Notes under the pieces: model-generated
Seen by the model: only the letters and a program-made list of their open reading frames with translations
Told to the model about the DNA's origin: nothing
The model's database searches: none
In this document: positions 10,965-20,950 of the stretch, piece by piece
Position numbering within the stretch: the first letter of the stretch is position 1
Layout: each line of letters starts with the position of its first letter
Source: Eurosta solidaginis
Lineage: Eukaryota; Arthropoda; Insecta; Diptera; Tephritidae
Assembly (NCBI RefSeq): GCF_040869045.1
Contig: NW_027136914.1
Coordinates: 434,001 to 498,000 of the forward strand
Direction of reading: 5' to 3'
Length of the DNA stretch: 64,000 bases
Made by a program: the position numbers and the translations under genes

Positions 10965-12335
10965 TTATTCTCGCCTTTGAAATGTTTTCCTGGATTTATC
11001 CCATGTGAAATATTGTGGCACTTCTGCATATAGCAATGCTCTTGCAAAATCGTTCGATTGACATAAATGAAAAAAGGCAGTCAAAGTTGTAGACGGTACA
11101 CTTGTGGCTTTAAGCGCTGCATTTTCAGGAGTAAAATAAACGCGTTGGCCATTTTCAAGGTGAACCGCTAAATGAACGACTGTTGGATGTCTTTCGTGTA
11201 TTGGGAATGAAAAAATTCGCCATATCGCTTCGGTTCTGCTTATATAACGCCCCATTTGATGTTTTTTGATCTCGTCGTTGCCGTTTTGGACTGCACCGAA
11301 TACAGCCATATCGCTTCCTTTATTTACATATTTGCAAATTGTATTTAACTGATTTAACGGAATTACAGTATTCCACGTTATTAGGCGCTTTGAATGTTCT
11401 GGACAACAATGGACAATATGGAACAATCCAACGATTGTCAACTTAAATATTTTGATTTCCCATCTTAATTATCGTTGATTTACCATTGTCATCCATGGAT
11501 CGACGACGTTATGCCGGATATCCATAGTCACCTGTGACCGTATCCGAAATTAATGCTCGTGGGTATCGCTTTGAACATTTTCCATCAATCATGCACGGAG
11601 AGTTCACATTCAATGTACCGCAAGGTCCATGTATCATATTTTTTGTGACGACTTCGAACAAATCTGGATCAATCGTTTGATCCGGTATTTGAGCTAATAT
11701 CACACTATCAATTTGATCCGAATTTTATCAACCAACCAAATCAAAATGTGTGCGTGCGGTAATCCCCGCTTTTGCCATTCACCGGAATACATATAACAAC
11801 GCAACTCTCCAAACACCCTATGTTTGACAATAAAGTCCATAAGTGATTTTTGTTTTGGTTTGAAAATACTTGCAGTTTTGTCATTGTAGATCAATTGGGG
11901 ATTGGCCAGGAAACAAATGATCTTTGATTTCACTCCATTGCGGATTGTATGTAAAAGTAATAAACAGATCCGTCCATCCGTAAGCGCGAACATACGACAT
12001 GACATACTGTGCTTATTCATGCATTTGTCGCGGGCTACCAGTATTGTTGCTGGTAATATGATCATTCTACCGATGTCACTAACATTTCCATCGTTATTCA
12101 CTGCATCCTGGAGGTGAACGTATTCCTCGGACCGTAACTTAGTCTGGTTGAATTTGATATAGTTTAAGCGTTCGGTCTCAATTTTTGCATACATATCCAC
12201 GACAAATTGGTGGAACAATCTTCTGCATTTCAAAATGTGAGATTCTTCATTTTCACGAATCATTAATCGATGAATAATAATTCATAGCGCTAACTTTTTT
12301 ATTCGTTTCTGCGCCTGAATTAAAAAAAATCACAT
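10965..12335 (-). pseudogene. Helitron Rep (HUH nuclease) relic
   Basis: Broken Rep region. ETNKKVSAMNYYS lies near 12275-12315. After a frameshift come HILKCRRLFHQFVVDMY and later CYMYSGEWQKRGLPHAHILI, with the HUH metal-binding motif (HAH) at about 11740-11765. Next is MIHGPCGTLN...CSKRYPR at 11540-11640, then TICKYVNKGSDMAVFG at about 11300-11345. Family members usually have two tyrosines spaced YxxxY at the last site; only the second (KYVNKG) is present here, with T at the first. Several frameshifts separate the pieces. The protein is not expected to work. Confidence 0.75.
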
Positions 12336-12754
12336 TTGTAAGATTATTATTATCAAAAGTGAATATTTTTGATGTGTAAACATCTTTGCTCACGGTATGG
12401 GGGAATTTTGAATGTGAGATGTAAGATGTAAGTGTAAGATGTAAGGCATAAGAGTTGAACTGCATACAAATTAACGGAACATAAGCGTCATTTGTATAAC
12501 AAATACAAAGCAGCAGAAATGTTCAGCCAGCAACGAAATGTGACATACGTTTGTGTATGTGCGCTGAAACACCTCTCATAAACAGTGTTCAAACCTCGGT
12601 GTTTATGTTTACTCTGCTTCGAAAAAAATTTGCAACTTAGCGGCACAACACAAATCGAAAAATACGTATATTTATACAAAATATGTTGTACACATGAAAT
12701 GATCTCGAGACGTTCGTCACCCAGAGAAAAATTACCACTCATCAGCACAGCTTC
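12336..12754. other. No feature seen
   Basis: Sequence upstream of the truncated Helitron has no Helitron-like coding and no recognised gene. A short repeated phrase (GATGTAAG) occurs near 12418-12445. Confidence 0.35.
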
Positions 12755-13016
12755 CTTTTGATACCCATATTGAAGTACTCATTAACAACTTCTGCTAAAG
12801 AACTCATCAACAGCCTTTATTTGATATCCATATTGTATAAACACATTCTTGGGGTACCCGGGTCCACCCTTTGGCCTATACCTCGAGACCCTAGTCAAAA
12901 GTACCGCATATTAAAGCAATCGTCAGAAGCTTCAATTTCATACCCATATTATACAAACACATCGTAGGGTTATCCGGGTCCACGTTTTGACCTATACCTC
13001 AAGACCCTAGAATTTA
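12755..13016 (+). repeat. Two to three ~116-bp modules resembling the 130-bp repeat
   Basis: Modules share TTTGATATCCATATTGTAT (12820) and TTTCATACCCATATTATAC (12936), then AAACACAT, GGGTCCAC and CCTATACCTC.AGACCCTAG. Spacing between the CCATATT phrases is about 116 bp. The order of motifs (CCATAT, AAACACAT, GTCCAC, then a TATACCTCGA phrase) parallels the 130-bp module of Helentron A, so this is probably a diverged relative. No flanking termini were found. Confidence 0.5.
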
Positions 13017-13067
13017 ATAACAATTTTTTCTTTTGCTAGAAACCTTCCCCTTTTTGATCCCTATAAT

Positions 13068-13634
13068 ATGAAAAAAAGGGCGAATAAAATTGGTCTCGTA
13101 TCGGACCCAAAACATGGACGGGAACGAACATCATTTCATTTTAATATATATAAAAGTGTTTTTCGGCCGAAACGTAAACTACCCCACGGTACGGTTGATC
13201 CGGCCGTTATCATTAAATTTTACTCACCCGCGGACCGAAATACGCTGTTGAAAACGATTGCGAGCATCAGGCGCCACAACAACACCAAAGGGCTGCGACT
13301 CGTGCATGTGGGAATAAATTCCAATGAGCCAATCTTTGTTAATGCACCGCTGACCAAAAACAACTATGAGATCTTCAAGGCTGCGATCCATCTAAAGAAG
13401 AGGAAAAAGGTTTCATCGGTCTTCACAATGCGCGGTATGGTGCATATAAAACGAAAAATCAGCGACCGACCCGAAGCAGTCCCCAGCCTGAGTTTTCTCG
13501 ACAGTCTTGACCCGGAAAACAATACTTCCTTTCGTGAAGACGACACCCTGGTTGCGAACAACGTCCTGGAGGGCCACCAAGGGCTTAACTACCCTGCAGT
13601 CAAACCAACTAGTTGTATACTAGAAGAATACTAG
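13068..13634 (+). CDS. FP-like ORF1-type protein of a non-LTR element
   Basis: An intact 188-codon frame. The first third is basic. Residues about 45-130 resemble the C-terminal domain that retroelement ORF1 proteins share with the insect 'FP' protein family: an IIKFYSPADRNTLL strand-helix, then PIFVNAPLTKNNYEIFKAA, then SSVFTMRGMVHIKRK. In retroelements such proteins bind RNA. The frame lies about 1 kb upstream of the endonuclease-RT frame at 14681 and on the same strand, so it may be that element's ORF1. The family label is from memory of motif style. Alternatives are an unrelated retroelement remnant or a domesticated copy. Confidence 0.5.
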   Translation: MKKRANKIGLVSDPKHGRERTSFHFNIYKSVFRPKRKLPHGTVDPAVIIKFYSPADRNTLLKTIASIRRHNNTKGLRLVHVGINSNEPIFVNAPLTKNNYEIFKAAIHLKKRKKVSSVFTMRGMVHIKRKISDRPEAVPSLSFLDSLDPENNTSFREDDTLVANNVLEGHQGLNYPAVKPTSCILEEY

Positions 13635-13723
13635 TTTGCCAAAAATCTCAACTAGTATGAGTTCTGTCTTTTTTTTCTATATTAGCAACTGGTATTTTTA
13701 ACATGGCGATGTTCTACGAAATA

Positions 13724-13930
13724 TCAATTGCCAGCCTCTGCATCAGCATTATACCAGATGGCATACTAGTTATTATATACACCAATATCATACCAATTGA
13801 AATACTAGTCAGTGTATTCAACATCAACATACCAGTTGGCATACTACTCAGTCTATGCATCAATGTAATAACCGTTGACATACTAGTCGATATTTGCATC
13901 AGCATCCTACTATTTAATATACTAGTCTCA
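13724..13930 (+). repeat. 39-bp minisatellite, about five copies
   Basis: The phrase ATACTAGT (ATACTACT once) recurs at 13763, 13802, 13841, 13880 and 13919, exactly 39 bp apart. An earlier degenerate unit starts near 13724. As 39 is a multiple of three, open frames arise on both strands; the 124-codon plus frame and 63-codon minus frame here are consequences of the repeat. Confidence 0.7.
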
Positions 13931-14680
13931 GTTGGGTTGAAAAATTACTTGAAAATTAATAAATTAGCTCAAATTTATGTTACTCATTATATTTCATATA
14001 TACAAAAGATATGTATATATATACATATGTATATAACTTTAAAATTTATCACTTCAATACATTATAATTTGGAATAAATTGTATTAAAAATACGTACATA
14101 TATAAGAAAACTAAAAATTAACAGAATAATACACGAATGTGAAGCTATCTCAAGACGCAGAGCTAAGTTTATGGGTTCATCATGACCAAAACATTCCCCC
14201 ATTAAATCCCTCAAGCCAAGATAACTGCTGGGGTTCATCATGGAAGTCGGAGGGGATCAGGTGCTGACCAAAGGTCGCAGTGCAATCCTCAATAAATTAT
14301 CTATCTATATAACGCAGAAGGAACGAACCAGTAGTGGTTGACTGTGTAAAAACAGGTCAGACAGCACTAGCGCCATCCTGCTATGAGTGTTAATGGAGTT
14401 CAGAATGGTGGTAGTGATATGCACTTTACGGTCGTCAAGTTTATGGCTGGATAACCGAACAATTTCATTTAAGTGAGGGAATCATAACGGCTTTAAACGT
14501 TTTCGTTACTGACTAAAGGGATAATATCGGTAGATACTGGCTGGGTTTCTGGTCTTTCTCTGTTATTCTGGAAAGGCATAGGCTTTTAACGACAAGTAGA
14601 AAAAATGTCCTAGGCTACTGATACTCTCATGGCCAAGGTGTTTTGGCATCGGTATAGGTCTTCCATCTGGGACTATTTAT
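13931..14680. other. Gap between possible ORF1 and ORF2
   Basis: I see no coding resemblance. The stretch could be inter-ORF or 5' untranslated sequence of the downstream non-LTR element, but nothing in it proves that. Confidence 0.3.
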
Positions 14681-16403
14681 ATGGTCTACGATAGTGAGTC
14701 TCCGAGTTCCAAAGACTGTCTATCTACTTTGTTGCGCATAGTCAGCAAAAAAGCCAACGGGATGAAAGTTGTCCATATCAATGCGCAAAGCCTTTATAAA
14801 AAGCTTGACGAGTTGAGGTTTCTGTCAGAAAGCTCCGATATTGATGTCATATGTGTTTCAGAAACATGGTTTTCTTCGTTTCATAAAAATGATATGGTGA
14901 AGATAAATGGATACCAACTTTTCAGAGTTGATAGAAGTGTCATGGTGGGGGTGTTGCGATATATGTAAAAAGTAGTATGTCCTGTAAATTGTGTTGTTGT
15001 TCTAGTCCAGGTGATCCTGTGGAATATGTGTTTGTTCATATGTTTTCTAAAAATAATAGTAGGCTTCTTATCGGTTGTGCATACAGACCGAATCGACTAG
15101 TAGATTTTTCCGCATTTATTGAATTTCTTCAATCGTTACTAATAGACTATGACAATATTATCATCGCTGGAGATTTTAATAGTAACCTACTGGTGGATGC
15201 CACTTTAAAACAAAGCATGGAATCTCGTACTAACTCTTCTCTATTAGATTTATTTTTTATCAATGATCTTCAAAAAATGATTCACTACACGCAACTATCC
15301 GCCTCCTGCTTCTCAAAACACGACCTGATATTCCTAAACTCCAACTTCCAAACATCATGTAGACCAAGTTCGTTCGCGTATCGCGATTACAGAAGTATAT
15401 ACTATTATTCTCTTTCTGAGTCCGTTGAGTCGGTTGAATGGAGCTTGATTCGTACGTTGACATCGGTTGATGACCAGACAAAGTTTCTGCAGGATAACAT
15501 AAATAAGTTACTCGATGATCCCGTTCCACTAAGAATAAAAACACCTAAATACAAGAATAGCCCTTGGTTCAATGCTACATTAAAACACCTTATCCACCTT
15601 CGTAACCAAGCCTACTCACGGTGGAAAAGGTACAAAACAGTGGAAGAGCATAGTTGCTTTAAAATAGCTCGGCTTACTGCAAACAAAGCCATAAGGCTGG
15701 CCAAGGCAAATTATTTTAAGTATAAGTTTAGTTCTGCTTTGGATACAAAAGAAAAGTGGAACAAAATCAAACAAATAGGAATTGGTAAGCCCAAATGTGA
15801 CTTGTCTCATCCCCCTGATGTCGACATCAACGAAATAAATAATACTTTTGTAAGACTACCAAACTCAGCCGACAATGTGTGCACTGATAACTACTCCGCG
15901 CGTGTTAATGTTGACACTAGCCCTTTCGAGTTTGTTTGTGTCGATAATTGTGATGTTGTCCAAGCCATACTTTCTGTGAAGTCTAACGCAATGGGGCTTG
16001 ATGGTATATGTTCAAAGTTTTTAAAAGTCATTCTTCCAAAAATCCTTCCCCACATTGCTTACTTGATCAACTCAATTCTGACGACTGGTGTCTTCACAAT
16101 ATACTGGAAAGCTGCAAAAGTTATTCCAATCCGTAAACAAAATAATGAGTATCGACCAATAGCCATACTTCCTTTCCTCTCTAAGGTCGTTGAACGTATT
16201 CTGCATGGGCAAATCTTAACATATGTACATGAATACAAGCTCCTGTCAGACAGTCAGTCTGGTTTCAGGTCAAAACGGAGCTGTACAACGGCACTATTAT
16301 CTGTGACAGACGAAATTCGTGAGCGAGTAGATGAAAGTTACATTGCCTTCTTAACACTTCTTGACCACTCCAAAGCTTTCGATTCTGTAGACCACACTCT
16401 ACT
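14681..16403 (+). pseudogene. Non-LTR retrotransposon ORF2, endonuclease and RT start
   Basis: This encodes an AP-type endonuclease followed by reverse transcriptase. Seen in order: MKVVHINAQSLYKKLDEL, DVICVSETWF, a frame change near 14940, GCAYRP, IIIAGDFNSNL, SKHDLIF, a linker, then RT text NAMGLDGICSKFLK, NEYRPIAILPFLSKVVER, SQSGFRSKRSCTTALL and LLDHSKAFDSVDHTLL (motif A aspartate present). The frame is cut at DHTLL by a gypsy insertion and resumes at 18669. The frame at 14977-16407 is 476 codons and otherwise open. Clade (Jockey, CR1 or related) is not resolved. Confidence 0.8.
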
Positions 16404-16550
16404 ATAGTGTTAACTACTTTGTACTCTTTACTTTAATTTTTAAAATAATTTTAATTGAGTTTTAGTGTTAACTTAAAATTTTGAATAACTTCAAAAAAAA
16501 AGAAAATTCTAATTAGTTAGAAAATATCTAAACTCAAAAATAAACAATAA
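16404..16550 (+). repeat. Gypsy 5' LTR remnant
   Basis: It matches the first ~145 bases of the 3' LTR with one difference seen (GAGTTTTAGTG versus GAGTTTTCGTG). It diverges after AAAATAAACAA, marking the left edge of the internal deletion. No primer-binding site follows. Confidence 0.8.
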
Positions 16551-16600
16551 CAAATTTTGAAAAACCAATTTCTATAAATAAATTACAAAAATTTTTAGGT

Positions 16601-18415
16601 ATGATAAATTACTATCACAGATATATTAAAATGTTAGCAACAGAACTTAGTCCTCTGCATGAAATGTTAACACATGCAATTAAAAACAAACTCAAACAAT
16701 TAAATTGGACAAATGAAACCACAACAGCTTTCGAAAATGTTAAGAAACTTTTTGCTAAAAATACTTTACTTACACATTTCGACAAAAATGGTACTTTATC
16801 ATTAGCAGTAGATGCATCAAATGTTGCTATTGGAGCAGTTCTTCAACAAACTAGCAATAATATACTAGAACCCTTAGCTTATTTTTCAAGAAAATTAACT
16901 ACAACAGAAACTAAATATTCAACATTTGATCGTGAACTTTTGGCAATTTATAATTCAATTAAACATTTTAAACATTTTCTTGAAGGTAGAGCTTTTACAA
17001 TTTATACTGATCATAAACCTTTAATTCATGTTCTAAATTCTAAAGTAGATAGATCTCCTCGTCAACTACGTCATCTTGAATATATTGCTCAATTTACAAA
17101 TGATATTCAATATATACGCGGAAAAGACAACATAGTTGCCGACACACTTTCCCGTATTCCAGAAATAAATGCAATTTCTACTCAAGATATAAATTTAGAA
17201 ACTTTATATAAAGAACAGCAAACTGATACATTTTTACAAAAAACCATTTCTGATCCAAATTCTAAAAATAATTTAAAAGAAATTCATATTCCAATTATTA
17301 ATTTAAACATATGGTGTGATGTTTCTCTACAACCTTTTCGACCTTATGTTCCACATTCTATGAGAAGAATTATATTTGACAAAATTCACTCATTATCTCA
17401 TCCAAGTATAAGAACAACTAGAAAATTAATTCAAAATAAATATTATTGGCCTAACATGCGTAAAGAGATTAACGATTGGACTTCATCTTGCATCAATTGT
17501 CAAAAATCCAAAATTTCAAGACATACTAAATCTCCTATCCAAAAAATTCAAATACCATCAGGCCGTTTTGAACATATTCATATGGATATTGTTGGACCTC
17601 TTCCAGTTTCAAATGGAAATTGTTATATTTTAACAATTATTGACAGATTTTCACGTTGGCTTGAAGCTTATCCGCTTAAAGATATTTCAACAAATACTAT
17701 AGTAAAAACTTTTATTCAAAATTATATACCACGATTTGGTATACCATTAAATATTACAGTAGATCAAGGTTCACAATTCACCTCAAAATTTTTTACAGAA
17801 TTAACTAAACTTTTAGGTTCTCATAAAATTCATACATCTCCTTACCATCCCCAAGCAAATGGCATGATAGAGAGATTTCATCGAACTTTAAAAGCAGCAA
17901 TTATAGCATCAAACGACTCGGTTCATTGGTCTGACATTTTACCATTCATTCTACTTGGTTTACGAACTTCTATTAAAGAAGATTTAAAATGTTCATCTGC
18001 TGAGCTTGTTTATGGCCAAACACTTAGAATACCTGGTGAATTAATTATTTCAAATAGTAATAAAGAACATGATTTTTCTAATGACGCTCTTCATAAAATA
18101 AGAGAATATTTTTCACTTGTTCGTTCTAAAGTTTTTCATCATAACAAAGAAAATGTTTTCGTTCCTAAACAATTAGAAAATTGTGAGTATGTTTTTGTTA
18201 AAGTTCTTCGTAAATCTAATTTAGAATCACCTTATGAAGGACCTTTTAAAGTTATATCTAAGAAACATAAAACATTTACAATTCAATACAATAATACTAT
18301 TAAAAATATTTCAATTGATTTACTTAAACCAGCAAACATACTTATTAACACTAATTTAAATACAAATACATTAAACAACAAAAAACAAAAAAAGGTTACA
18401 TTTAATTTTAATTAA
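16601..18415 (+). CDS. Gypsy pol fragment: RNase H and integrase
   Basis: An intact 604-codon frame that begins inside the RT thumb (INYYHRYIKMLATELSPLH); similarity extends slightly upstream of this methionine. RNase H shows D71 (LAVDAS), TDHKPL near 136-141 and D181. Integrase follows with a zinc-binding HHCC region (HSLSHPSI...SCINCQ, about 263-300). The catalytic core has D329 (MDIVGP), D388 (TVDQGSQF) and E424 (MIERFHR), giving the expected D,D-35-E spacing. The tail is basic. Codon use is very AT-rich compared with the BEL element nearby. RT catalytic motifs are absent, so it cannot move alone. Confidence 0.9.
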   Translation: MINYYHRYIKMLATELSPLHEMLTHAIKNKLKQLNWTNETTTAFENVKKLFAKNTLLTHFDKNGTLSLAVDASNVAIGAVLQQTSNNILEPLAYFSRKLTTTETKYSTFDRELLAIYNSIKHFKHFLEGRAFTIYTDHKPLIHVLNSKVDRSPRQLRHLEYIAQFTNDIQYIRGKDNIVADTLSRIPEINAISTQDINLETLYKEQQTDTFLQKTISDPNSKNNLKEIHIPIINLNIWCDVSLQPFRPYVPHSMRRIIFDKIHSLSHPSIRTTRKLIQNKYYWPNMRKEINDWTSSCINCQKSKISRHTKSPIQKIQIPSGRFEHIHMDIVGPLPVSNGNCYILTIIDRFSRWLEAYPLKDISTNTIVKTFIQNYIPRFGIPLNITVDQGSQFTSKFFTELTKLLGSHKIHTSPYHPQANGMIERFHRTLKAAIIASNDSVHWSDILPFILLGLRTSIKEDLKCSSAELVYGQTLRIPGELIISNSNKEHDFSNDALHKIREYFSLVRSKVFHHNKENVFVPKQLENCEYVFVKVLRKSNLESPYEGPFKVISKKHKTFTIQYNNTIKNISIDLLKPANILINTNLNTNTLNNKKQKKVTFNFN

Positions 18416-18455
18416 TAATTTGTTTGTTTCAAATTTTCTTGGAGGGGGAGTAAAT

Positions 18456-18668
18456 ATAGTGTTAACTACTTTGTACTCTTTACTTTAATTTTTAAAATAA
18501 TTTTAATTGAGTTTTCGTGTTAACTTAAAATTTTGAATAACTTCAAAAAAAAAGAAAATTCTAATTAGTTAGAAAATATCTAAACTCAAAAATAAACAAA
18601 ATATAAATTTTTAAAAACAAAACCAAAATAAAAGTTTTTTTAAAATATCAACTTGAATGTTGATATAT
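18456..18668 (+). repeat. Gypsy 3' LTR
   Basis: A 213-bp repeat beginning ATAGTGTTAACTAC and ending TTGATATAT, bounded inside by a purine-rich tract and outside by the CTACT duplication. The ends are not the usual TG...CA, so the exact boundary could shift by a few bases. Confidence 0.75.
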
Positions 18669-19269
18669 CTACTCTGTAGGAAGCTGGAAAACCTATTTAA
18701 CTTCTCTGGTCCTGCAGTTGCCCTTATAAGATCATATCTTGGCGATAGAACTCAAGCAGTATGTATAGATGGTGAAAAGTCTGACTTCCAACATGTCTTA
18801 AGAGGCGTCCCTCAAAGCTCTATCCTGGGTCCTCTGTTATTTGTTCTGTACATCAATGACTTACCCGATGTCCTTATGTATTGTAATGTTCATATTTACG
18901 CTGATGATGTGCAGTTGTTTACGTGTTTTCCTCGTGATCAAACTAGCTTGTGCATAAGTAACTTAAACCACGATTTGAATCAAATATGTTCATGGGCTGC
19001 TATGAATGGCTTATGTATAAACCCGAATAAGTCAAAATGTATAGTTATTAATAGAAGGTTTTTTCCCACTAATGATTTAGAGAATGTAGTGTTCGACAGT
19101 TCCGTTATCTATGGTTAACATAGTATTTCACGCCTTTGCACATAAGACTACTTCTCGCTAAAGCGTACTTAATACCTACGCCACTCCATGGTTGTGTGAT
19201 TTACTCAAACTGTTACTATCTGTGCAAGAATAAACTAAATGTTGTTTACAACAACATTGATAGATATGT
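18669..19269 (+). pseudogene. Non-LTR ORF2, RT palm to C-terminus
   Basis: This continues the reading frame cut at 16403. It starts CRKLENLF, then GVPQSSILGPLLFVLYINDLP, then the catalytic IYADDVQLF (motif C) near 18895-18920, then the thumb. The frame ends in a stop at 19116-19118, after which the text resumes in another frame as HIRLLLAKAYLIPT and NKLNVVYNN up to 19265. A short internal deletion or frame change therefore lies near 19118. It is interrupted again by the BEL element and continues at 27779. Confidence 0.8.
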
Positions 19270-20195
19270 TTAGATAATTTAGAGGATGAGTACTCACCGG
19301 TTGGTAGGTAGGGCTGCAGACTGAATAGGCGTAATCAACAGCACCTCAAAATTTACTCCGAATTGCTATCCTTGTGGTTCGAACGCGGTTTGTTGTAGGA
19401 TTACGATGAATTTGGGATTTTAAGGCTGTACTCGGGATCGTTCGAGGGCTTCACTGTTCTTTCCAAGACCAATTTAGGCCGCTTATACTTGGACTATGTA
19501 TACCGCCGCAAAACCTTTGCACCAAATAATGAAACGACTTTTAGGCTAATAGTTGCCAAACAAATCAAATTTTATTCCAATATGTAGCAACTTTATTTCT
19601 TGTTGGATTACAAATTCCGCGAACGGCAACTGGAAAATGCACTACATATATATATGGTTTACAAAAATTTTGATCTCCGAATTACTGCAACTGATTTTGC
19701 ACAATGCCAAATGATAATACACCAATGGAGATACAGTTTTTCAAATACAACTTTTATAAAAGCACTTGGATTATAAGTAGATGTAATATAAGGGAGAACG
19801 ATGATTTTCACAATTTTTTTGGTTCACAATCAAGGAAAATTAACTAACGAGAATAGTTGCTGCTGATTACTTTGCGAAAAATTATAATAATAATAAAAAT
19901 TCATATGACCAAAAGGTGGTGGTTTTTGACAGGTTGCCGATCATGCCATATCGCCATCCTGCATTTGCGGCGAATTAAATTTGGTGGATTTTCGCGGTGG
20001 AGGCTGCCACACGTCCATTAGTGTTCCCAATAGGGAATTTAAAGGGTAAATACAATTCATGGATTATGCGGGTAATTCACTACAATACGATTCCATAATA
20101 AAATACAGTACAATATACGGAATATATATAAATTCATCGATATACGTATGTACAAGGGGGAGATGGGGCGAGTGGCAGCCTACGCCGCGTAAACA
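19270..20195 (-). repeat. BEL 3' LTR
   Basis: 926 bp. On the minus strand it begins TGTTTACGCGGCG and ends AATTATCTAA. It pairs over its full length with the repeat at 26853-27778. Confidence 0.9.
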
Positions 20196-20235
20196 TCCTG
20201 GCCCGACTAGGCGTGCTAAGCGCCTAACGTGTGTC

Positions 20236-20830
20236 TTAGCTCTCGGAGAGCTCGTTGGGCTTCCTCGATGAGGAGCTTCCCGATTTTGCCTTTATAGGTG
20301 GCGGTGCGCAAGCCGGTGGCGGTGCATCGGATGGTGCGATTTGATACGGTCGATGGGCGCGGGTTGCGCCGTGAACTGGATGCGGTGCCGGACACTCCTG
20401 CTGCCGTTGCGTACTGTTATGTTTCAGCAGTGCTGCGATTTGGTGGTTCACGGCGGCGTGACTGACGACGGTGGCGCACCGGCTGTGATGCTGCATGCGG
20501 GGGTTGGCGACTCACGGTGTCGCGGTGTAAGAGTGTGTGGTGAGGGAGCCCACATACGTGACAGCGCTCGCGGGAGGTACACACACGTGTGTGGTGTGAC
20601 AAGGCCAAGCAATTAGTGCAATATTTATGCGCCCTGGCAATCACGGCACGTTGTTGTGGTGGCATGGCCGTAAACAATGGGCACGTCGACAACGCATGAT
20701 GTCACATACACAGACGGCAGCGTCGATAATCGGACACGGCGTCGTCAATTCATGATGGAGTCGCTGGCACTGTCATTTGGGACGCCAAGGAGCGACGCGG
20801 TGTAGGAACCGGGGCACGTTGACGATTCAT
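20236..20830 (-). pseudogene. Zinc-knuckle accessory region of the BEL element
   Basis: It lies between the pol stop and the 3' LTR, where an env would sit in some retroelements. From an ATG at 20830 one frame reads MNRQRAPVPTPRRSLASQ, then in-frame TGA codons at 20750-20752 and 20702-20704. The same frame goes on with a cysteine-histidine-rich segment: CRLC before the second TGA, then CPLFTAMPPQQR, YCTNCLALSHHTRVC and CHVCGLPHHTLLH. These look like gag-type zinc knuckles. A proline/arginine-rich tail continues in two frames to 20236. It has GC-rich codons, unlike flanking host DNA. Function is unknown; nucleic-acid binding is inferred from the knuckles. Confidence 0.5.
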
Positions 20831-20950
20831 CTGTTGAAAAAAGGAGTATATGAATGTGTGTTGTATATTGAGGAGAACATCAAGGTAGGGACTGCCTGTG
20901 AGAGCTACGGTATGATTCAGTTTGTTCTGAGATGGTATCGATAGTTAAGC

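Larger units (their letters stand above)
9032..12335 (-). mobile_element. Helitron, 5'-truncated and decayed
   Basis: This is an autonomous-type Helitron read on the minus strand. Its 3' terminus is CTAG at 9032-9035, preceded by a GC-rich segment and followed by T, as expected for insertion between A and T. Upstream on the minus strand lie Helitron helicase and Rep coding remnants in the canonical order Rep-helicase. Coding similarity stops near 12335 with no TC-type 5' end visible, so the start has been lost. Helitrons transpose by rolling circle via the HUH Rep nuclease and the Pif1-like helicase. Confidence 0.8.
16404..18668 (+). mobile_element. Ty3/gypsy LTR retrotransposon, internally deleted
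   Basis: Flanked by a 5-bp duplication CTACT (16399-16403 and 18669-18673) inside the RT of the non-LTR element. A complete 213-bp LTR lies at 18456-18668, preceded by a purine-rich tract (GGAGGGGGAG). The 5' LTR survives only in part, after which sequence jumps into the C-terminal part of pol. Gag, protease and most of RT are missing. No env frame is present. The remaining pol frame is open. Confidence 0.85.

Noticed and set aside
13703..14077. Hydrophobic 124-codon frame as a membrane protein
   Set aside because: Its length and periodicity follow from the 39-bp minisatellite; the opposite strand is open too.
20341..20616. Plus-strand 91-codon frame in GC-rich DNA
   Set aside because: It is antisense to the BEL zinc-knuckle region and has no motif of its own.
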